From: Providencia rettgeri
GTDB lineage: Bacteria; Pseudomonadota; Gammaproteobacteria; Enterobacterales; Enterobacteriaceae
DNA length: 64,000 nt
NCBI RefSeq assembly: GCF_013702265.1
Contig: NZ_CP059348.1
Location: 3,782,001 to 3,846,000, forward strand
Direction of reading: 5' to 3'
Both the position numbers and the translations under genes were made by a program. This document shows, piece by piece, positions 25,816 to 35,062 of this stretch (position 1 is its first letter; each line of letters starts with the position of its first letter). The notes beneath the pieces are model-generated. The model was not told the DNA's origin, searched no databases, and saw nothing but the letters and a program-made list of their open reading frames with translations.

Positions 25816-28407
25816 TCAATAGTATTGAGCGTGCTGTTTAGAATGGTCTAGCTGTTCAGACTGGTTTAATTGTGGTGCCGAGGGATATTCGTCATCCTCT
25901 TCATCTTCAGTAAATGGCCAAGTCGCATCAGAGAAGACAATAACTTGTTTTTTACCGTCTTCTTCCACAATTTGATAAAACTGCGGCAAATTGAAATTGA
26001 TAAAGTTAGCGCCGTAGGTAAAACGGTCATGGGAGGAAGAGTAGAATTTACTGACATCGCGCACCAGCTCTTCTTTGGAACCTTCACAATGAGAGTAAAT
26101 TTCCACGCGATTCGCTTCATCCAATACGTAGATATTAAACCCTGTATTATCGGACGTATTCTCAAAGAAAAACTGCACAATCCCTTCACTGGCATAGCCA
26201 TCCACAACCGCAGGAAGATGATTATCCCCTTTCGCTTGTAATTTTACCGGCCAACCATGCAGCTTGTTATGGGAGATTGCGCCGTAGAACTCAACGGCAT
26301 TTTCGAGTTTTTGTACAGAGACGTTTAAGCGTTCAAAGAACAGGCCCCATGTTTGCCCTGCAATGCGTAATGCCTTAAAGCGACCAGGTTCATGACGATT
26401 GCTGGATAAGCGCAATTCAATGCATTCAGACACTAATTGCTGTACGCGAGTACGAATAAGCCCACGTAAATGCTCGCTATAACAGAATACTTCAACCGCT
26501 TCTGGTGGTGCCGCATCTTGATGCATTTTACCGAGGATGGTTTTCAGCGCTTCTAACATGCACTGCTCACCGCTGAAATGTAAGGTACGAACCTCATTCC
26601 ATGAATTGCGATACAGAAGATCGATGCTGCTTATCAAACACTGCTGAGATTCACCAAAACTGAAAATATCCAGTTTTCTGAAATCCACATGCACCACCTG
26701 CTCAGAATAGACCTGTGTCGGGTCTTTTTCTAAGTTAACGATGATGGCTAAGTGGCGGATTTCACACGGGCTATACAGCGCTTTAGGGGTTGGAGCAGGC
26801 AATCTTATTGGAAAATGGCTCGATACATCATGCATTAATTCCAGTAACTTACGTTCATCACATTGGGATTTACCATGATGCATATGGACTTGCGTATTTT
26901 CAGTCAGTAACCCATTAAAATAGGCCCATGCCACCAGCTTATTCAAATAGCGGTTATATTCTAACGGTTGATGACCGATAATCGTGTCAATTTGCGGCGC
27001 TTGGTTATACAGATACCAGCCACTACGATTTGCGCGCCCTTCTGGCACATAAATAAATGTCAGGTGCTCTTCGCTAAGATCCGGTGAAATTTGTGGATTG
27101 ACTAACGTCACTTTACCCGGTAAAGCTTCAAACGCAGCATATAACTTACGGGTTAATACCCCAATATCTTGTGGGCTAGCACTAACACTTAAATTATTAC
27201 GACGGGCAAATCGAATTAAGTTACGGTAGCTTTGCATCATCGTATCGAGCAGCTCATTATGCGCTTCACGCACACGCTCAATTTTCCACTGGCTACGCGT
27301 ATCTAACAACGCCAGACGCTCGGCGCTCCATCCCCACGACTCCACTAACTGGGACAGCACATCACGGCGCCAACCGGAACATTGGTCACCTTCATCTTCA
27401 GAAAGTTTTTCACAGACTTTTAAATAGAAACAGCGACGAATTAAATCCAAACGCGTGGAATCATTAATTTCAGTCAGATAACGGGTAACGCGCTCCAACA
27501 TCAAACAGTATGAATCCAATCCATAACAGACGATTTCACCGGCATGTAAATGGCGTTTAAACTCCAACGCTAACAACTTGCCGTGCGGATAATCCCAAGA
27601 GTAGGACTCCAGCAAAATACTTTTCAACACCGCTTTATACGGGGAATCGACGCTTTTATATAGCTGCCACAAACTGGCACCAAAGTATTCCGCGGCTGAC
27701 AATTCACCGAGGCCGCCTAAATCCAGCCATTCGTTCGGTGTCAGTACCCCTTGAGCATACAGCCCCATGACATATTCGTCATAATGTTGCTCTTCTTCAA
27801 CAGGCACCATTGTCCATAACAGACGTTTCCCAGCCATACGTACCGCTGTACGGTAAAACTCATCCAGCAATAAAATATGTTGTGTGGAACCACAATCTTC
27901 ACCACCAAGATGCCCACTCGCATTATGGCGAAAACGATTTTCATCGATTAAAAATACGGTGACATCAATGCCCAGCGAGGCTGCCCACTGTTCAATTAGC
28001 GTACACTTTTTCTGTAAAGATCGTTTTTCTTCGTTATCTAACCAAGAAGGATGACAAACCCACACATCAATATCAGAGCAGTGGCTTTGCCCCACAGAGG
28101 AGGTACTGCCCATTGAGTAAATGCCTGTAATTGGCAATTCACCATTAGCTTGGTTGTTTGTGGATAAGAAGCGTTCGAAAGGTTGTAACCATTTGAGTTG
28201 TTCTGCATCTGGCGAGAAGAAACAGACGCCATGAGGAACGTTGCCTTCAATATAACCCGGCATCATTGGATGATGATAATGAAACAAGACCGGCAGCAAG
28301 CTGTAAACCTTCGAAAAGGTTTCACTCATAGAAGCCGTCGCGCGTTCCAACCGTAATTGGTTTATCGCATCAAGTCTTTGCTTTAAAGTTTCAATATAGA
28401 GGTACAA
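25816..28407 (-). CDS. cyaA: Class I adenylate cyclase CyaA
   Basis: An 863-aa enzyme producing cAMP from ATP, the effector of CRP. Seen: the N-terminal catalytic half with [19 protein letters not shown] and the metal-binding [12 protein letters not shown], then the C-terminal regulatory half, glucose/IIA-Glc controlled in E. coli, with [20 protein letters not shown]. Start is TTG (28405-28407) reading [20 protein letters not shown], exactly the E. coli N-terminus, which also uses TTG to keep synthesis low. The C-terminal acidic tail ([13 protein letters not shown]) is longer than in E. coli. It is divergent from hemC, with a CRP site in between. Confidence 0.97.
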   Translation of the reverse strand: MYLYIETLKQRLDAINQLRLERATASMSETFSKVYSLLPVLFHYHHPMMPGYIEGNVPHGVCFFSPDAEQLKWLQPFERFLSTNNQANGELPITGIYSMGSTSSVGQSHCSDIDVWVCHPSWLDNEEKRSLQKKCTLIEQWAASLGIDVTVFLIDENRFRHNASGHLGGEDCGSTQHILLLDEFYRTAVRMAGKRLLWTMVPVEEEQHYDEYVMGLYAQGVLTPNEWLDLGGLGELSAAEYFGASLWQLYKSVDSPYKAVLKSILLESYSWDYPHGKLLALEFKRHLHAGEIVCYGLDSYCLMLERVTRYLTEINDSTRLDLIRRCFYLKVCEKLSEDEGDQCSGWRRDVLSQLVESWGWSAERLALLDTRSQWKIERVREAHNELLDTMMQSYRNLIRFARRNNLSVSASPQDIGVLTRKLYAAFEALPGKVTLVNPQISPDLSEEHLTFIYVPEGRANRSGWYLYNQAPQIDTIIGHQPLEYNRYLNKLVAWAYFNGLLTENTQVHMHHGKSQCDERKLLELMHDVSSHFPIRLPAPTPKALYSPCEIRHLAIIVNLEKDPTQVYSEQVVHVDFRKLDIFSFGESQQCLISSIDLLYRNSWNEVRTLHFSGEQCMLEALKTILGKMHQDAAPPEAVEVFCYSEHLRGLIRTRVQQLVSECIELRLSSNRHEPGRFKALRIAGQTWGLFFERLNVSVQKLENAVEFYGAISHNKLHGWPVKLQAKGDNHLPAVVDGYASEGIVQFFFENTSDNTGFNIYVLDEANRVEIYSHCEGSKEELVRDVSKFYSSSHDRFTYGANFINFNLPQFYQIVEEDGKKQVIVFSDATWPFTEDEEDDEYPSAPQLNQSEQLDHSKQHAQYY

Positions 28408-29023
28408 AGGTTACGCCTGACTGAAAGAATGTAATGACAAACCTGGGGGAATTTTCCCAGCACCCAACAGATAGAGAAAAACTTAAATTACTTTTCAAAG
28501 GGATTGTCGGAAACGTGATCAATTTAACACCTTGGAGCAAAAGGGTAAAGTAGATCACATAATTTTTCCCGTCTATTTTTAGTACAAATTATTTTTCAAC
28601 ATATTGTATAAAAAGACTTTTTATTTTTGCATCGCGGAAATATCCCTTGTTTTTCAATGGAATAATATCACCATCATGGATTGTATAACAAAAAAGCAGC
28701 CTTAATCTAAATTCAGCCCAGTGCTGGCAGGGTCTACGCTTACACGCTTCAACAAAATTCCTGCAAAATAATGCCTATTGCAGTCCTAAAAAAGCACGAA
28801 TAGCTAAAGAAATTTGTTATGTAGATCCTTTTTTAAGTCATTTTTTTCCAAGAAGCTCACAAAAAAGATGTAAAAAAGCGAACTTCACTTGATACATCTC
28901 ATTCGTTCTTTCTTCTTATATTGCTCATTCTGCGACCAACTGGAAAAATTACCGCTAACATGTTAAAACTAACGCCAATTGTATGGTTAATCTGCGGCGA
29001 TATTCGCCTGAGAAAACAGTGAA
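28408..29023. other. cyaA-hemC divergent regulatory region
   Basis: No gene seen in these 616 bp. It holds the cyaA CRP site (28511-28532), a further TGTGATCTACTTTACC half-site-like stretch on the minus strand (28545-28561), and presumably the promoters of cyaA and hemC, which I could not place exactly. Confidence 0.6.
28511..28532 (-). promoter_or_regulatory. CRP-binding site of the cyaA promoter
   Basis: On the minus strand the stretch AGGTGTTAAATTGATCACG matches the CRP site I recall from the E. coli cyaA P2 promoter (GTGTTAAATTGATCACGTTT) base for base over its core. In E. coli cAMP-CRP represses cyaA here, giving negative feedback. Confidence 0.75.
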
Positions 29024-29968
29024 ATGACATCAACAAATATCGTGCGTATCGCAACGCGTAAAAGCCCTCTTGCTCTATGGCAAGCTTATTTCGTAAAAGC
29101 AGAATTAGAGCAACGCCATCCCGGCTTACAGGTAGAGTTAGTCCCAATGGTCACCAAAGGGGACATTATTTTAGATACCCCATTAGCGAAAGTCGGTGGA
29201 AAAGGTTTATTCGTCAAAGAATTAGAGCTAGCTTTACTTGAAGGTCGCGCGGATATTGCCGTTCACTCGATGAAAGACGTGCCTGTAGAGTTCCCAGAAG
29301 GGTTAGGCTTAGTCACCATTTGTGAGCGCGAAGACCCACGAGATGCCTTCGTTTCTAACCATTATGCCAATATTGATGCACTCCCAGCGGGCAGCATCGT
29401 CGGTACATCCAGCTTACGCCGTCAGTGCCAGTTACGAGAATTACGTCCAGATTTAGTTATCCGTGACCTACGCGGCAACGTCGGTACCCGCCTGTCTAAA
29501 CTCGACAATGGCGAATACGATGCCATTATCCTTGCGGTGGCAGGTCTAAAACGCTTAGAACTCGATGAGCGTATCAAAGCCGCACTGGAGCCAGAGCAAT
29601 CTTTACCCGCTGTTGGACAAGGCGCCGTAGGTATCGAATGCCGATTAGATGATAAACGGACCCGTGACTTACTCGCAGCATTGAATCACGATGAAACCTC
29701 TGTGTGTGTCCTTGCTGAACGCGCAATGAACATGCGCCTTGAAGGTGGTTGCCAAGTCCCTATTGGGAGCTATGCTATTTGGCAAGAGGATAAAATCTGG
29801 TTACGCGCGCTCGTCGGTGCCCCAGATGGTAGCCAAGTCATTCGTGGAGAACGCTTAATCGCGCCTGCCGACGCAATCCAAGCCGGTATTTCTCTCGCGG
29901 AAGAGTTGCTTGATAATGGTGCTCGGGAAATTCTCGCGGAAGTCTATAAAGGCAATGCACCCGCATGA
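29024..29968 (+). CDS. hemC: Porphobilinogen deaminase HemC
   Basis: A 314-aa enzyme polymerising four porphobilinogens to hydroxymethylbilane for heme and siroheme. Seen: [36 protein letters not shown], the substrate-binding [11 protein letters not shown] and [10 protein letters not shown], and the dipyrromethane-anchoring Cys in [10 protein letters not shown]. It is divergent from cyaA and overlaps hemD by four bases (ATGA), heading the hemCDXY operon. Confidence 0.97.
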   Translation: MTSTNIVRIATRKSPLALWQAYFVKAELEQRHPGLQVELVPMVTKGDIILDTPLAKVGGKGLFVKELELALLEGRADIAVHSMKDVPVEFPEGLGLVTICEREDPRDAFVSNHYANIDALPAGSIVGTSSLRRQCQLRELRPDLVIRDLRGNVGTRLSKLDNGEYDAIILAVAGLKRLELDERIKAALEPEQSLPAVGQGAVGIECRLDDKRTRDLLAALNHDETSVCVLAERAMNMRLEGGCQVPIGSYAIWQEDKIWLRALVGAPDGSQVIRGERLIAPADAIQAGISLAEELLDNGAREILAEVYKGNAPA

Positions 29969-30720
29969 GAGTCCTTGTTACTCGCCCAGAGCCATCAGGC
30001 TCCGCGTTGATAACAGCCATTAATGCTACAGGGGGGCAGGCTTATCCGGCTCCCTTAATTACGATTGAAGCAGGTGCACAGCTCAACACTTTGTGCTCTC
30101 GCTTAGATGGATTATCGGAAAACGACCTCGTCTTTCTTTTATCTAAAAATGCCGTCTGGTATGCAAATTTAGCATTGGAACAAACAGGACGAGACTGGTC
30201 AGATAAGTTATCCTACTATGGTATAGGACAATCTACAGGTCACTATTTTCAGCAACTAACAGGACAAACTATCCGTTGGGCTGAAGCAGGAGAAACCAGC
30301 GAGGTGTTACTCACCCACCCTGGCCTGCAAAATTTAGTGGGGAAACGAGCCTTACTCTTGCGAGGTAATGGCGGTCGCGAACTCCTTGCCTCAACACTAC
30401 GCACCCGAGGTGCAGATGTTGATTACTGCGAATGCTACGCAAGGCGACCTGTACACTATGATAAAACTGAGTTTAACCAAACTTGGTTTAACACGGATAT
30501 CACCGACATTGTGGTTACAAGCGGTGAAATGTTGACCCTACTTAACGATTTGATTGCTGAAGATCTGCAACAATGGTGGTATTCCCGCCGACTACTGGTT
30601 GTCAGCGAACGAATTGCAGAAAAAGCCCGCCAAAGTGGGTGGCGTCGAGTCTGTGTGGCAACTAGCGCAGATAATCACGCTTTACTTGAAGCATTAATTT
30701 CAACCGATATGGGATGCTAA
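29965..30720 (+). CDS. hemD: Uroporphyrinogen-III synthase HemD
   Basis: A 251-aa enzyme that cyclises hydroxymethylbilane with ring-D inversion. The family diverges strongly. Seen: [14 protein letters not shown] at the N-terminus, [43 protein letters not shown] and [10 protein letters not shown]. The start overlaps hemC (ATGA), which implies coupled translation. hemX starts three bases after the stop. Confidence 0.94.
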   Translation: MRVLVTRPEPSGSALITAINATGGQAYPAPLITIEAGAQLNTLCSRLDGLSENDLVFLLSKNAVWYANLALEQTGRDWSDKLSYYGIGQSTGHYFQQLTGQTIRWAEAGETSEVLLTHPGLQNLVGKRALLLRGNGGRELLASTLRTRGADVDYCECYARRPVHYDKTEFNQTWFNTDITDIVVTSGEMLTLLNDLIAEDLQQWWYSRRLLVVSERIAEKARQSGWRRVCVATSADNHALLEALISTDMGC

Positions 30721-30723
30721 TTT

Positions 30724-31989
30724 ATGACGGAACAAGACAAAATTACCGATACTGTTAATGATGAAGCGGTGACAGAGAAAAAAGAAACTCGTCAGCCGAC
30801 GCCTTCATCCAAACAGAAACGCCCTGGTCTTGCAGTCAGTGCGATCGCTATCGCCATTATCGTCGTCATGGGCGGCGGGGTGTACTACTTTACTCAGCAA
30901 AGCAATGCACAATTGGTTCATGACAATAACCAACTGAAACAACAAGTCAGTGAATTAGTTGAACAACAAAATGCCGATAGGCAACGTGTGGATGCGCTTA
31001 TCGCGACCAACACAGAGCTGAAAAACCATGCGCGTGATTATGAAGATCAACTCAACCGTCGCATGCAAGAATTACAAGCTCACGTCACGGCACTTTCCAG
31101 TTCGGACGTAAAAAACTGGCTGATTGCCCAAGCTGATTTTATGGTGAAAATGGCTGGCCGCAAATTATGGAATGACCATGATCCTGTTACCGCTGCCGTA
31201 CTACTCAAAAGCGCAGATACCAGTTTAGCGGAAATGAATGACCCGAGTTTGCTGGATATTCGTAAAGCTATCGCCAATGATATGAACAAGCTAGCTGCCA
31301 TCAACCAAATTGACTATGACGGCATTATTTTGCGTTTGAATCAACTCAGTAATGATGTCGATAACTTACGCCTCGCTGATTTAAATAATGGCGATGCTCC
31401 TGAAGATACCGGCACTGATGTCAGTGACGATATTGCAGACTGGAAAGACAACCTCGCACGCAGCTGGAAAAGTTTCACAAGCGATTTTATCACCGTGCGC
31501 GCTCGTGATGGATCTGAAGCCCCATTGCTAGCCCCAAACCAAGATATTTATCTGCGTGAAAATATTCGCTCCCAATTGCTCATTGCAGCCCAAGCTGTAC
31601 CGCGTTATCAAGAAGAGACATATAAACAATCTCTCGAACAAGCTTCTACGTGGGTACGCGCTTACTTCGATGTGGACGCACCAGCCACTAAAGCCTTTTT
31701 GACGGAACTCGATGATTTAATTAATCAACCGATTGATGCCGATATGCCTGAAGCTTTAGAAAGCCAAGCGAAGCTGGAAAAAGTGATGCAAACGCGAGTA
31801 CGTAATTTATTATCTCAAAATCAAGAACCGACTGGCGTTTCCGAGGATGCCGCACTTGAGGCAGTAAAAGAAGCCGATAAAGCCGCCGACGAGACAACGG
31901 CTCCTGCAGATACGCAAACTAACAAACCGGACGTTGCCGTCGAAGCTCCCGTAACGGATGCGGCAAACGCCCCTGAGCATAAGGGGTGA
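30724..31989 (+). CDS. hemX: HemX, membrane-anchored coiled-coil protein
   Basis: 421 aa; named as a putative uroporphyrin-III C-methyltransferase, but the enterobacterial protein carries no methyltransferase motifs and its role is unclear. Seen: a charged cytosolic start, one TM segment (about 37-57, [20 protein letters not shown]), then a long coiled coil (65-125, [14 protein letters not shown]). A periplasmic helical domain with [21 protein letters not shown] follows, then an acidic Ala/Thr-rich disordered tail. It sits between hemD and hemY as in E. coli. Confidence 0.92.
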   Translation: MTEQDKITDTVNDEAVTEKKETRQPTPSSKQKRPGLAVSAIAIAIIVVMGGGVYYFTQQSNAQLVHDNNQLKQQVSELVEQQNADRQRVDALIATNTELKNHARDYEDQLNRRMQELQAHVTALSSSDVKNWLIAQADFMVKMAGRKLWNDHDPVTAAVLLKSADTSLAEMNDPSLLDIRKAIANDMNKLAAINQIDYDGIILRLNQLSNDVDNLRLADLNNGDAPEDTGTDVSDDIADWKDNLARSWKSFTSDFITVRARDGSEAPLLAPNQDIYLRENIRSQLLIAAQAVPRYQEETYKQSLEQASTWVRAYFDVDAPATKAFLTELDDLINQPIDADMPEALESQAKLEKVMQTRVRNLLSQNQEPTGVSEDAALEAVKEADKAADETTAPADTQTNKPDVAVEAPVTDAANAPEHKG

Positions 31990-31991
31990 TC

Positions 31992-33191
31992 ATGATTAAA
32001 GTCTTTGTTCTCTTTATCGTCCTGATTGCTGGCATTATCTTGGGTCCTCTATTAGCAGGGCACCAAGGCTATGTATTTATTCGTACCGATAGCTACGATA
32101 TTACGACCAGCGTCACCAACCTTGTGTTGTGCTTTATCCTGCTGCAATTTGTTCTGTTATTCCTTGGATGGTGCTACCGCCGCTTTATGAGCACCACCTC
32201 ACGGACAAAAGGCTGGTTCAGTGGCCATAAATATCAGAAAGCACACACTCAAACTCAAAAAGCCTTGCTCAAATTAGCTGAAGGAGATTTAGAGCAAGTT
32301 GAGAAATTAATGAGTAAGCACGCTGATTTCTCTCAGCAACCAGTGATTAACTACTTGATGGCCGCAGAAGCCGCCCAGCAACGTGGGGATAGTTATCGTA
32401 CCCATCAATATTTAGATAGAGCGGCTGAAGCCGCAGGTAAAGATCAACTTCCCGTGGATATTAGCCGTGTTCGCATCCAATTGGCGGAAGGCGAAATTCA
32501 TGCTGCCCGTAATGGCATCGACAAGCTACTCGACCAAGCACCACGTCACCCAGAGATTTTACGTTTAGCTGAACAAGCATACTTAGGTACTGGAGCATAC
32601 CAAGCGCTCATTGAGCTGCTGCCGATTATGGCGAAAGTCCAATTACACAATGAAGATGAACTGGAAGCGTTAAAACTCAAATCGTACAAAGGACTCATGA
32701 ACCAATGTATGGCTGAAGGTGGTAGCGATGGTTTGAAAAATTGGTGGAAAGCTCAGCCGCGTAAAGTTCGCCATGAAGTCCCTTTACAAGCTTTCTTAGC
32801 TGAGCATTTAATTGAATGTGGTGATACGCGCAGCGCAGAAAAAATGATCATCGATGGATTGAAGCAGCAATATGACGAACGTCTATTGTTGTTGATCCCG
32901 AAATTACAGAGCGAGCAGCCTGAAGCGATTGAAAAAATACTGTTAAGCCTCGTCAAACAATCTGGTGCGACACCATTACTCAATAGCACATTAGGGATCC
33001 TTGCACTTCAACATGCCCAATGGGAAAAAGCAGAAACCTACTTTAAAGCCGCATTGGCGCAGCGTTTTGATGCCTATGATGCTGCTTGGTTAGCCGATGC
33101 TTATGACAAGCTACACAAACCGAATGAAGCAGCGAAAATTCGCCAAGAGGCGCTCACTCACTCCCTCAAGCAAGAGCGAGCAAAAGGATAA
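31992..33191 (+). CDS. hemY: HemY, TPR-containing inner-membrane protein
   Basis: About 399 aa. It is linked to late porphyrin synthesis by its operon; the biochemical role is not established. Seen: two N-terminal TM segments (3-22 and 39-60), the conserved GHQGYVFIRTDSYDI between them, then tetratricopeptide-like helices (LLKLAEGDLEQVEKLM, YLMAAEAAQQRGD, PEILRLAEQAYLGTGAY). I chose the ATG at 31992 (MIKVFVLF) after AAGGGG; a GTG at 31986 overlapping hemX is also possible. A strong terminator follows. Confidence 0.93.
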   Translation: MIKVFVLFIVLIAGIILGPLLAGHQGYVFIRTDSYDITTSVTNLVLCFILLQFVLLFLGWCYRRFMSTTSRTKGWFSGHKYQKAHTQTQKALLKLAEGDLEQVEKLMSKHADFSQQPVINYLMAAEAAQQRGDSYRTHQYLDRAAEAAGKDQLPVDISRVRIQLAEGEIHAARNGIDKLLDQAPRHPEILRLAEQAYLGTGAYQALIELLPIMAKVQLHNEDELEALKLKSYKGLMNQCMAEGGSDGLKNWWKAQPRKVRHEVPLQAFLAEHLIECGDTRSAEKMIIDGLKQQYDERLLLLIPKLQSEQPEAIEKILLSLVKQSGATPLLNSTLGILALQHAQWEKAETYFKAALAQRFDAYDAAWLADAYDKLHKPNEAAKIRQEALTHSLKQERAKG

Positions 33192-33221
33192 ATTTTTAAT
33201 TCATTCATTAAGCTTTGATCT

Positions 33222-33250
33222 AAAACGCCTCCTAGTCCGAGGCGTTTTTT
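33222..33250 (+). terminator. Rho-independent terminator of hemCDXY
   Basis: Perfect 10-bp stem AAAACGCCTC/GAGGCGTTTT with a 7-nt loop and a run of T, 30 bases after the hemY stop. Confidence 0.92.
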
Positions 33251-33414
33251 ATGTCTACAGTTTGGATCTTTACTATTTATCTCAAAAAGATAGTCTCTGA
33301 GAGCGTCACTTTTAGCGAATCAAGGCAAACCGCATATTGCTATATTATAAAAGGGTCACATAGTGTATAAATAATCGTATACATTTTCGTTTTGAATGAA
33401 TTCAGGATAAAGAT

Positions 33415-33645
33415 ATGAATGTAGTGAAAACTCTCTGGCGTTGGATTGTAGCGAGCCAAAATCGTTTACAGATCTTTTTTGACCTGCTACTTCTGATTTT
33501 ATCCCCGTTTATTTTTATTTCGATCATTGGCTTCAATACTGCCGATCTGAATAAAGATATCTTTATTATTACCTTTATTATTATTGCCTATACCTATGTG
33601 ACTCGCTGGATCAGTAAGTGGTTAAGCAAAGAGAAAAAAGCGTAA
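33415..33645 (+). CDS. Small two-TM inner-membrane protein of unknown function
   Basis: A 76-aa product with hydrophobic segments at about 19-42 and 48-65, an Arg/Trp-rich start (TLWRWIVASQNR) and a basic end (RWISKWLSKEKKA), so both ends are probably cytoplasmic. CAGGA lies eight bases before ATG. It lies between the hemY terminator and the convergent glmZ gene, where E. coli has neither this gene nor an equivalent known to me. A hairpin follows its stop. Confidence 0.65.
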   Translation: MNVVKTLWRWIVASQNRLQIFFDLLLLILSPFIFISIIGFNTADLNKDIFIITFIIIAYTYVTRWISKWLSKEKKA

Positions 33646-33659
33646 GCGAGAAGATAATG

Positions 33660-33694
33660 TTTCTTTCCTAATGCTCATCTGGTTAGGAAAGAAA
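33660..33694 (+). terminator. Long hairpin after the two-TM gene
   Basis: Perfect 12-bp inverted repeat TTTCTTTCCTAA/TTAGGAAAGAAA with an 11-nt loop, 15 bases after the stop codon. No T run follows on the plus strand, so it may be a weak terminator or an mRNA 3' stabiliser. Confidence 0.55.
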
Positions 33695-33715
33695 ATGACA
33701 ACCCAAGATTGATAC

Positions 33716-33920
33716 AAAAAAAAACACCTGCCGAAGCAGGTGTAAATAACAATCAGGTCTACAGACGGATGGTGCCTCACTCAACGTTTCGCCCGTTCGC
33801 TGATGGTAAGAGGATTAACTCTTGATCATCTAAATTGGACAATAGGCACCGATAATCGGCTTTGCGTCATCCCTGGGTTTATGAAGCTAGGCTGTCATAA
33901 TAAGTGGGATGAGCATCTAC
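33716..33920 (-). ncRNA. glmZ: Small regulatory RNA GlmZ
   Basis: On the minus strand the RNA starts GTAGATGCTCAT at 33920, as in E. coli GlmZ. It keeps CTTCATAAAC...GGATGACGCA, AGCCG...CGGTGCCTAT, and near the 3' end the target-pairing AACGTTGAGTGAGGCACC and GTAGACCTG. It ends in the terminator ACACCTGC-TTCG-GCAGGTGT followed by nine T residues. GlmZ (about 207 nt in E. coli, here about 205) base-pairs with glmS mRNA with Hfq to raise glucosamine-6-phosphate synthase, and is processed via RapZ and RNase E. The position, convergent with hemY, is the same as in E. coli. Confidence 0.93.
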
Positions 33921-33930
33921 ATAATAGATA

Positions 33931-33948
33931 ATGCAGAATGCGTGCCAA
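33931..33948 (-). promoter_or_regulatory. Sigma54 promoter of glmZ
   Basis: Minus-strand TTGGCACGCATTCTGCAT carries the -24 GG and -12 GC elements with exactly ten bases between, ending about 12 bases before the GlmZ start. In enterobacteria glmZ/glmY are sigma54-dependent to varying degrees; I see no equally good sigma70 promoter here. Confidence 0.85.
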
Positions 33949-34084
33949 CTTTCAAATCACCCAAAATTTTTCTTTTTTCAACCCGCAACTACCCTGCTTT
34001 TAAACGATATTTTTATTTCTTACTTATTGTGATTTTTTAATACCTCATTCTGACTAAATTCCATTCTGTTCGATTCAGCTATTT

Positions 34085-34197
34085 TGTCTCAATTTAGAGA
34101 CAGCTTAGAATGCCTATTAATTTATTCATATAAATCAACCATTAAAGTGTCTCTTTTTGACGACATGGAAATAGGGGTTTGTATCGGATCTGCGACA
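34085..34197 (-). promoter_or_regulatory. Three GlrR activator sites upstream of glmZ
   Basis: The consensus TGTC-N10-GACA occurs perfectly at 34085-34102 and 34148-34165 and with one change (TGTA-N10-GACA) at 34180-34197. They lie 140-260 bp upstream of the sigma54 promoter, the usual place for the GlrR response regulator of the GlrK/GlrR system. The stretch 33949-34084 between is AT-rich and should hold IHF sites, which I could not assign confidently. Confidence 0.82.
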
Positions 34198-34283
34198 AAT
34201 ATTTTTATTGATTAAAAACATAATGTTATAAACACATTCAGATAAGAACCATTCTTGTTAAAAGCGATACCGGAGATATCAGA

Positions 34284-34349
34284 ATAAAGATAATAAAAAA
34301 ACAGATTCAAGGATAAAGATAATAAAAAAACAGATTCAAGGATAAAGAT
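34284..34349. repeat. 29-bp direct tandem repeat, 2.3 copies
   Basis: The unit starting ATAAAGATAATAAAAAAACA and ending GATTCAAGG occurs exactly at 34284-34312 and 34313-34341, followed by a partial third copy (ATAAAGAT, 34342-34349). It lies between the GlrR sites and the tRNA operon terminator. No coding potential. Its role is unknown; copy number may vary between strains. Confidence 0.9.
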
Positions 34350-34410
34350 AAGAAGATAAGAATATTGAAAGGAAAAAACAGGTTAGAAATGATTACAGTT
34401 TTAAAATGCA

Positions 34411-34436
34411 AAAACCCCGCTCGATTGAGCGGGGTT
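34411..34436 (-). terminator. Rho-independent terminator of the tRNA operon
   Basis: 10-bp stem AACCCCGCTC/GAGCGGGGTT with a 4-nt loop, followed on the minus strand by T residues, eight bases after proM. Confidence 0.88.
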
Positions 34437-34444
34437 CTTTAAAT

Positions 34445-34521
34445 TGGTCGGCGAGAGAGGATTCGAACCTCCGACCCACTGGTCCCAAACCAGTTGCGCT
34501 ACCAAGCTGCGCTACTCGCCG
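34445..34521 (-). tRNA. proM: tRNA-Pro (anticodon TGG)
   Basis: A 77-nt cloverleaf on the minus strand starting CGGCGAGTAGCGCAGCTTGG, with anticodon loop TTTGGGA, the T arm GGAGGTTCGAATCCTC and encoded CCA. It is the last gene of the argX-hisR-leuT-proM operon. Confidence 0.97.
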
Positions 34522-34564
34522 AAATTTAACTGCTTAAGGCAGTAACTCGACATCATTTTTTTCG

Positions 34565-34650
34565 TGGTGCGAAAGGGGGGACTTGAACCCCCACGTCCAT
34601 AGGACACTAACACCTGAAGCTAGCGCGTCTACCAATTCCGCCACCCTCGC
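34565..34650 (-). tRNA. leuT: tRNA-Leu (anticodon CAG)
   Basis: An 86-nt class-II tRNA starting GCGAGGGTGGCGGAATTGG, with anticodon loop TTCAGGT, a long variable arm (GTGTCCTATGGAC) and encoded CCA. The acceptor stem contains G-U pairs towards its base (GCGAGGG with CTTTCGC). Confidence 0.96.
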
Positions 34651-34666
34651 AATGTCACAAAAAAAA

Positions 34667-34743
34667 TGGGGTGGCTAATGGGACTCGAACCCACGACAAC
34701 TGGAATCACAATCCAGGGCTCTACCAACTGAGCTATAGCCACC
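34667..34743 (-). tRNA. hisR: tRNA-His (anticodon GTG)
   Basis: A 77-nt tRNA starting GGTGGCTATAGCTCAGTTGG, with the extra 5' G encoded, anticodon loop TTGTGAT, T arm GTGGGTTCGAGTCCCAT and encoded CCA. Confidence 0.97.
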
Positions 34744-34821
34744 ATAACTTCACTTATTTCAAAGTGTTGTCATACTACTACATACAACTTTGTTTTGCCA
34801 CCGTAGCTTGTCACCTTTTGA

Positions 34822-34898
<77 letters not shown>

Positions 34899-34919
34899 TT
34901 AACGCCGTTGCGGGAGAGG

Positions 34920-34948
34920 ATAGTACGGATTTATCCCCCTGCTGTCTA
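34920..34948 (-). promoter_or_regulatory. Promoter of the argX-hisR-leuT-proM operon
   Basis: Minus-strand -35 TAGACA (34943-34948), 17-bp spacer, -10 TACTAT (34920-34925). It is followed by the C-rich discriminator CCTCTCCCGC expected for a stringently controlled stable-RNA promoter, about 20 bases before argX. Confidence 0.75.
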
Positions 34949-35062
34949 GTCCTTTTTTCAATAAAATTATCGATTGCTTGCCTTTTATCCATTTCGTCGA
35001 GAAAGAGAGCATTTTTTCCCTCTCTCTCGTCTATTAGATGAAATTTTACTCACAAAATATTT

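Noticed and set aside
34998-35029. CGAGAAAGAG/CTCTCTCTCG hairpin after yifK as terminator
   Set aside because: Imperfect, with a long loop and no T run on the minus strand.
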